Positions 21,161 through 23,711 of a stretch of 23,711 nt of DNA are shown piece by piece. The notes beneath the pieces are model-generated. The model saw only the letters and a program-made list of their open reading frames with translations, did not search any database and was not told the origin of the DNA. Position numbers and translations under genes: made by a program. Source of the stretch: a virus. Location: positions 1 through 23,711 of IMG/VR virus record IMGVR_UViG_3300030419_001458, one strand, 5' to 3'. Within the stretch, counting starts at the first letter, position 1. Each line of letters starts with the position of its first letter.

Positions 21161-22360
21161 ATGACTACATTAAATAATTCACAAAAAGAAGTAGTTGAAG
21201 CATTAAATGCTCACTATGGAAAAACTGAATTAAGTCGTTCCGAAATAAATGATTTTATTAAATCATCTAGTTTTAAAAATCCTAGTTGGTTAAAATCTGA
21301 AAAATATAAAATCGGAAGGGGTATGTATAAATTACCAGTTGATGGTGATATCAATATACCTACAAAGACAGATTCAGTTGTTAATAAAACTGAAACGGCA
21401 GATGTTCCTGAAACTATTAATCAGGCGGCATTTATTGTTTCAAGTTTAACAGGTAATATTGTACCTGTTAAAGACCCAGTTTTTGTGCCTTGGGGGCATT
21501 TTAAAGACATTAAATCAATTGTTACCTCAAAACAATTTTATCCAATATTCATTACTGGACTTTCTGGAAACGGAAAGACTATGAATGTTCAACAAGCTTG
21601 TGCTCAAACAAAAAGAGAGTGTATTAGGGTTAACATTACTATTGAAACCGATGAGGATGACTTACTCGGCGGATATAGATTGCAAGACGGTCAAACCGTT
21701 TGGCAAAATGGTCCAGTTGTTGAAGCAATGGAAAGGGGTGCCCTTTTATTGTTAGATGAAATTGACCTTGCTTCTAATAAAATTATGTGTTTACAACCTA
21801 TATTAGAAGGTAACGGTGTCTTTCTTAAAAAGATTAACAAGTTTGTTAAACCTGCACCAGGGTTTAATGTGATTGCAACTGCCAATACTAAAGGGCAGGG
21901 ATCCGAAGATGGAAAGTTTATCGGAACTAATATTCTTAACGAGGCATTCCTTGAAAGATTTCCAATCACGGTTGAACAATCTTATCCAACTAATAAGATT
22001 GAAACTAAAATCTTAAATAATGTTATGTCCGAAAACGGATTAACAAAAAAAGATGATGAAAAGTTTGCTACAAATTTAATTACTTGGGCAGACATTATCA
22101 GAAAAACTTATTATGAAGGCGGAGTTGATGAAATTATATCAACAAGAAGATTAGTCCATATTGTTTCTGCCTTTGCTATTTTTAAAGATAAAATGAAGGC
22201 AATTGAATTATGTACCAATAGGTTTGATTTGGATACCAAAACTTCATTTATGGACTTATATACGAAAATTGACGGAGGGGAAGATGTTGCTTCCTGGGGT
22301 CAACCAAGTGTAGAATCAGATTCCGATAATGATGAGGAAGTTGATCCAATAAATCAATAA
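21161..22360 (+). CDS. cobS: CobS/MoxR-type AAA+ ATPase with N-terminal HTH-like domain
   Basis: A 399-aa AAA+ ATPase. Residues 1-60 form the small domain shared with the 87-aa protein upstream. A linker leads to the ATPase: PWGHFKDIKSIVTSKQFYP, Walker A GLSGNGKT (133-140), the MoxR-like insert ETDEDDLLGGYRLQDGQTVWQNGPVVEAM, Walker B LLLLDEID (195-202), LQPILEGNGV, sensor 1 IATANTKGQGSEDG (Asn242) and STRRLVHIVSAF near 330 for sensor 2. The C-terminus is acidic. Homologs in marine phages are annotated CobS. With the VWA protein it forms the usual ATPase-VWA pair. Whether it inserts metal, remodels a host complex or drives the HExxH protein is unknown. Start supported by AAAGGA. Confidence 0.9.
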   Translation: MTTLNNSQKEVVEALNAHYGKTELSRSEINDFIKSSSFKNPSWLKSEKYKIGRGMYKLPVDGDINIPTKTDSVVNKTETADVPETINQAAFIVSSLTGNIVPVKDPVFVPWGHFKDIKSIVTSKQFYPIFITGLSGNGKTMNVQQACAQTKRECIRVNITIETDEDDLLGGYRLQDGQTVWQNGPVVEAMERGALLLLDEIDLASNKIMCLQPILEGNGVFLKKINKFVKPAPGFNVIATANTKGQGSEDGKFIGTNILNEAFLERFPITVEQSYPTNKIETKILNNVMSENGLTKKDDEKFATNLITWADIIRKTYYEGGVDEIISTRRLVHIVSAFAIFKDKMKAIELCTNRFDLDTKTSFMDLYTKIDGGEDVASWGQPSVESDSDNDEEVDPINQ

Positions 22361-22385
22361 AAATTCATTAATCATAATGTAGTCT

Positions 22386-22416
22386 AGGGCGGAGTCCAAT
22401 CCGCCCTTTTCTTTTA
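22386..22416 (+). terminator. Intrinsic terminator after the AAA+ gene
   Basis: AGGGCGGA (22386-22393) pairs with TCCGCCCT (22400-22407) around a 6-nt loop, followed by TTTTCTTTT. A strong rho-independent terminator. Confidence 0.9.
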
Positions 22417-22438
22417 TATCCAATTCCGATAAAAGTGC

Positions 22439-22467
22439 TTGACTATATGATAAAATTTTTGTATAAT
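22439..22467 (+). promoter_or_regulatory. Sigma70 promoter of the zincin gene (near-leaderless)
   Basis: TTGACT (22439-22444), 17-nt spacer, perfect TATAAT (22462-22467). ATG 22478 begins 10 nt after the -10 box, allowing only a leader of a few bases. Confidence 0.85.
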
Positions 22468-22477
22468 AGAAAACATA

Positions 22478-22840
22478 ATGAGCGAATTAAAAGATTATAT
22501 TAAAATCGGATACCGAAACTATAAGTTAGATGTTTGGCCTGATACCTTTGCTTCTACTGAAGAAGCAGAAGGAGAGTTTTTTGCTAAAGATGGTAAGATA
22601 GGTATTAAAGGTTCTACTTTAGGTAGTATGCACGGTGCAAATACTTTACTACACGAAATACTACACGCTATTGTTTATCAATATGGTTTAGCAGAGGACA
22701 TAAAAGATAAAGAAGAAAAGATAGTTAATACTTTAACAAATGGTTTAAGTGCTGTATTTATTGATAATCCTTGGTTGCTAGATTATTTAAAAGATAAAGT
22801 AAAGAAAGAAAAAGAATCAGTTAATGAAAAAACAAAATGA
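22478..22840 (+). CDS. Small zincin-like metallopeptidase
   Basis: A 120-aa protein with NTLLHEILHAIVYQYGL (about 55-71) carrying an HExxH zinc site at 59-63, followed by EEKIVNTLTNGLSAVF, where Glu or Asn/Thr residues of the next helix may complete the site. The N-terminus has two strand-like segments (YIKIGYRNYKLDVW and KDGKIGIKGSTLG). Small phage zincins of this build are common and their targets are unknown. It begins an early operon with the coiled-coil, bS21 and winged-helix genes and overlaps the next gene by 17 nt. Confidence 0.82.
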   Translation: MSELKDYIKIGYRNYKLDVWPDTFASTEEAEGEFFAKDGKIGIKGSTLGSMHGANTLLHEILHAIVYQYGLAEDIKDKEEKIVNTLTNGLSAVFIDNPWLLDYLKDKVKKEKESVNEKTK

Positions 22841-23027
22841 GAATGATGAACCTTTTAAACCTTTTCCATTAGATATAGGAAGTTATGATAAAGTTGGTTC
22901 TGAATTATCTGAAATTGCAAGTGAATTAAAAAAGATTAATGAAAGGTTGGACAAATTAGATAAACATATAAATTGGATTGAAAAGATTGTTCCAAAATTT
23001 ATTAAAAAGAAATTTAAACTATGGTAG
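22824..23027 (+). CDS. Small coiled-coil protein
   Basis: Encodes 67 residues. The N-terminus is polar (DEPFKPFPLDIGSYDKV). The middle is an amphipathic heptad-like helix (ELSEIASELKKINERLDKLDKHINWIEKIV) and the end is basic-aromatic (KFIKKKFKLW). It probably forms an oligomeric helix bundle. It overlaps the zincin gene and lies 7 nt before the bS21 gene. No function recognised. Confidence 0.65.
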   Translation: MKKQNENDEPFKPFPLDIGSYDKVGSELSEIASELKKINERLDKLDKHINWIEKIVPKFIKKKFKLW

Positions 23028-23034
23028 GTGTTAA

Positions 23035-23241
23035 TTGACAATAGAGGTTATAGTAAGAAATAATAATGTAGAAAAGGCTATGAGAGTCTTAAAAAAGAAA
23101 CTACAAAAAGATGGATTGTTTAGAGAATTAAGATTAAGACAATACTATGAAAAACCGTGTTTGAAAAGACAACGGAGACATAAAGAAACCTTAAGGCGTG
23201 TTGCAAAGGCAAAGCGTCTAAAAGAATTAAGAGAAGGTTAA
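23035..23241 (+). CDS. rpsU: Ribosomal protein bS21 homolog
   Basis: A 68-aa protein matching bacterial bS21: VIVRNNNVEKAMRVLKKKL, then DGLFRELRLRQYYEKPCLKRQRR, then a basic helix KETLRRVAKAKRLKELREG. The YYEKP with preceding R-x-R is the family signature. bS21 sits on the 30S platform near the anti-Shine-Dalgarno and influences initiation. Phage-borne copies are known in marine phages and may replace the host protein. The only start that keeps the conserved N-terminus is TTG 23035, preceded by GGTAGGTG; the first in-frame ATG (23080) would delete the first strand. The rare start suggests deliberately low or controlled translation. Confidence 0.92.
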   Translation: MTIEVIVRNNNVEKAMRVLKKKLQKDGLFRELRLRQYYEKPCLKRQRRHKETLRRVAKAKRLKELREG

Positions 23242-23251
23242 AAGAATTATT

Positions 23252-23275
23252 TGATACTTTTGCTCGCCAGTATCA
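23252..23275 (+). other. Hairpin between the bS21 and winged-helix genes
   Basis: TGATACT (23252-23258) pairs with AGTATCA (23269-23275) around a 10-nt loop. No U tract, so processing, attenuation or mRNA protection is as likely as termination. Confidence 0.5.
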
Positions 23276-23325
23276 TCTATGTATTAAACAACGGCGGCAT
23301 ATAAACTTGAAGGAGTTGATATATT

Positions 23326-23649
23326 ATGGGTAGAAAAGCCTTAACAAAAAAACAAAAAGTGTTAAATCTTTTATCAAATGGTAAACCAGTTAGCTGGAAA
23401 ACTATTAGAAATAGATTTGACTTGACTTCACCTAGAGCAATGGTTGATACATTGAGAGAAGAAGGTCATATGGTGTATATTAATCAAACATCAAACGGAA
23501 CTACTTACCGTTTGGGTACACCAACTAAAGCGATTTTAGCTGCAGGTGTTAAAAAAGTGTTAAAAGGTAACACTTCTGAAATAGTTGCTGCTGGTATCAG
23601 AGCTTTATATGGCAAACAGAAATACGCTTATAAGTATTCTGCTGTATAA
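23326..23649 (+). CDS. Winged-helix-like small DNA-binding protein
   Basis: A 107-aa basic protein. Its first 65 residues fit a winged helix: KKQKVLNLLSNGKPVSWKTIRN (helices 1-2), RFDLTSPRAMVDTLREEGH (recognition helix), MVYINQTSNGTTYRLG (wing). The C-terminal 40 residues are Ala/Gly/Lys-rich (KAILAAGVKKVLKGN, VAAGIRALYGKQKYAYKY). Similar short HTH proteins are frequent in T4-like marine phages. It may be a regulator or a DNA-associated virion protein. AAGGAG precedes ATG 23326. A late box overlaps its stop codon. Confidence 0.75.
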   Translation: MGRKALTKKQKVLNLLSNGKPVSWKTIRNRFDLTSPRAMVDTLREEGHMVYINQTSNGTTYRLGTPTKAILAAGVKKVLKGNTSEIVAAGIRALYGKQKYAYKYSAV

Positions 23650-23652
23650 ATA
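23645..23652 (+). promoter_or_regulatory. Late promoter box TATAAATA at the right end
   Basis: An exact TATAAATA overlaps the stop of the winged-helix gene and is followed by GTAAT, as at 5561. The transcribed unit lies mostly beyond the window. Confidence 0.6.
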
Positions 23653-23653
23653 G

Positions 23654-23711
23654 TAATGCAAGGCAGTTCGTAAGTCCTGGCATTAAGAGGTAGAGTGTCT
23701 TCCGCAAAGAC
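23654..23711 (+). other. Structured RNA-like segment, cut by the window edge
   Basis: TAATGC-A-AGG (23654-23663) pairs with CCT-G-GCATTA (23676-23685) with one mismatch, and GTCTT (23697-23701) pairs with AAGAC (23707-23711) around CCGCA. GGTAGAG between them recalls a tRNA D-arm, but no complete tRNA can be folded from what is visible. It may be an RNA gene or leader continuing to the right. Confidence 0.35.

Noticed and set aside
18213-22360. Cobalamin biosynthesis operon
   Set aside because: Only CobS- and CobT-like proteins occur, with no cobN or other pathway enzyme, and the CobT-like protein carries an HExxH motif; a remodelling or chelatase-like role with unknown target is the safer reading.
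23680-23711. tRNA gene at the right edge
   Set aside because: GGTAGAG resembles a D-arm, but the apparent anticodon stem has a 5-nt loop, U33 is missing in the 7-nt register and no acceptor stem can be placed within the visible sequence.

Overview
The window is a stretch of a T4-like myovirus (tailed phage) genome, very AT-rich, with every credible gene on the plus strand and packed with 1-26 nt overlaps. Gene order (21-22-23, a tail-tube-like protein, uvsY, uvsW, 55, 47, 46) is that of marine T4-like phages. The AT-richness, phage bS21, CobS/CobT-like pair, peptide deformylase and GAAC-N7-GAAC sites of alphaproteobacterial LexA type suggest a phage of a marine alphaproteobacterium, possibly SAR11. 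The host is an inference; the T4-like identity is secure.

Layout. 1-5909: late virion genes. Three tandem small proteins look like paralogs of each other, followed by a 61-aa protein in the gene 67/68 position, the gp21 prohead protease, gp22 scaffold and gp23 major capsid protein. Immediately after gp23 is a self-contained cassette (terminator, TATATATA box, GC-rich leader, gene, terminator). It encodes a secreted BMP/PnrA-type ABC-transporter substrate-binding protein, a bacterial function out of place in a capsid operon. 5909-10116: tail-tube-like protein, UvsY, two Fe(II)/2-oxoglutarate oxygenases, UvsW and an Sm-like protein. 10242-15786: late sigma factor gp55, gp47, an MT-A70 adenine methyltransferase inserted between gp47 and gp46, gp46, peptide deformylase, two small proteins and a third oxygenase. 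15821-18047: GNAT acetyltransferase, a run of very small, partly membrane proteins, and a second DNA methyltransferase. 18213-22360: an 824-aa metallopeptidase-motif/VWA protein, an 87-aa protein and a CobS/MoxR-type AAA+ ATPase; the 87-aa protein repeats the N-terminal domain of the ATPase. 22478-23649: a zincin-like protein, a coiled-coil protein, bS21 with a TTG start, and a winged-helix-like protein.

Regulation. Host-type sigma70 promoters (TTGACT-like, 17-nt spacer, TATAAT-like) lie before uvsY, gene 55, the GNAT gene, the VWA gene and the zincin gene. In four of these the -10 box ends only 8-10 nt before the ATG and there is no Shine-Dalgarno, which implies leaderless or nearly leaderless mRNAs. 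Late TATAAATA-type boxes precede gene 22, the 111-aa gene and the Sm-like gene; the last two sit exactly 5 nt before ATG and also look leaderless. Two near-identical GAAC-N7-GAAC elements lie about 125 nt upstream of the VWA and AAA+ genes.

How the genes may work together: gp46/47, UvsY and UvsW form the recombination-dependent replication machinery, gp55 switches on late capsid genes, and gp21/22/23 build the prohead. Deformylase, GNAT protein and bS21 could tune translation or protein N-termini. The VWA/AAA+ module is probably a chelatase- or chaperone-like remodelling machine of unknown target.
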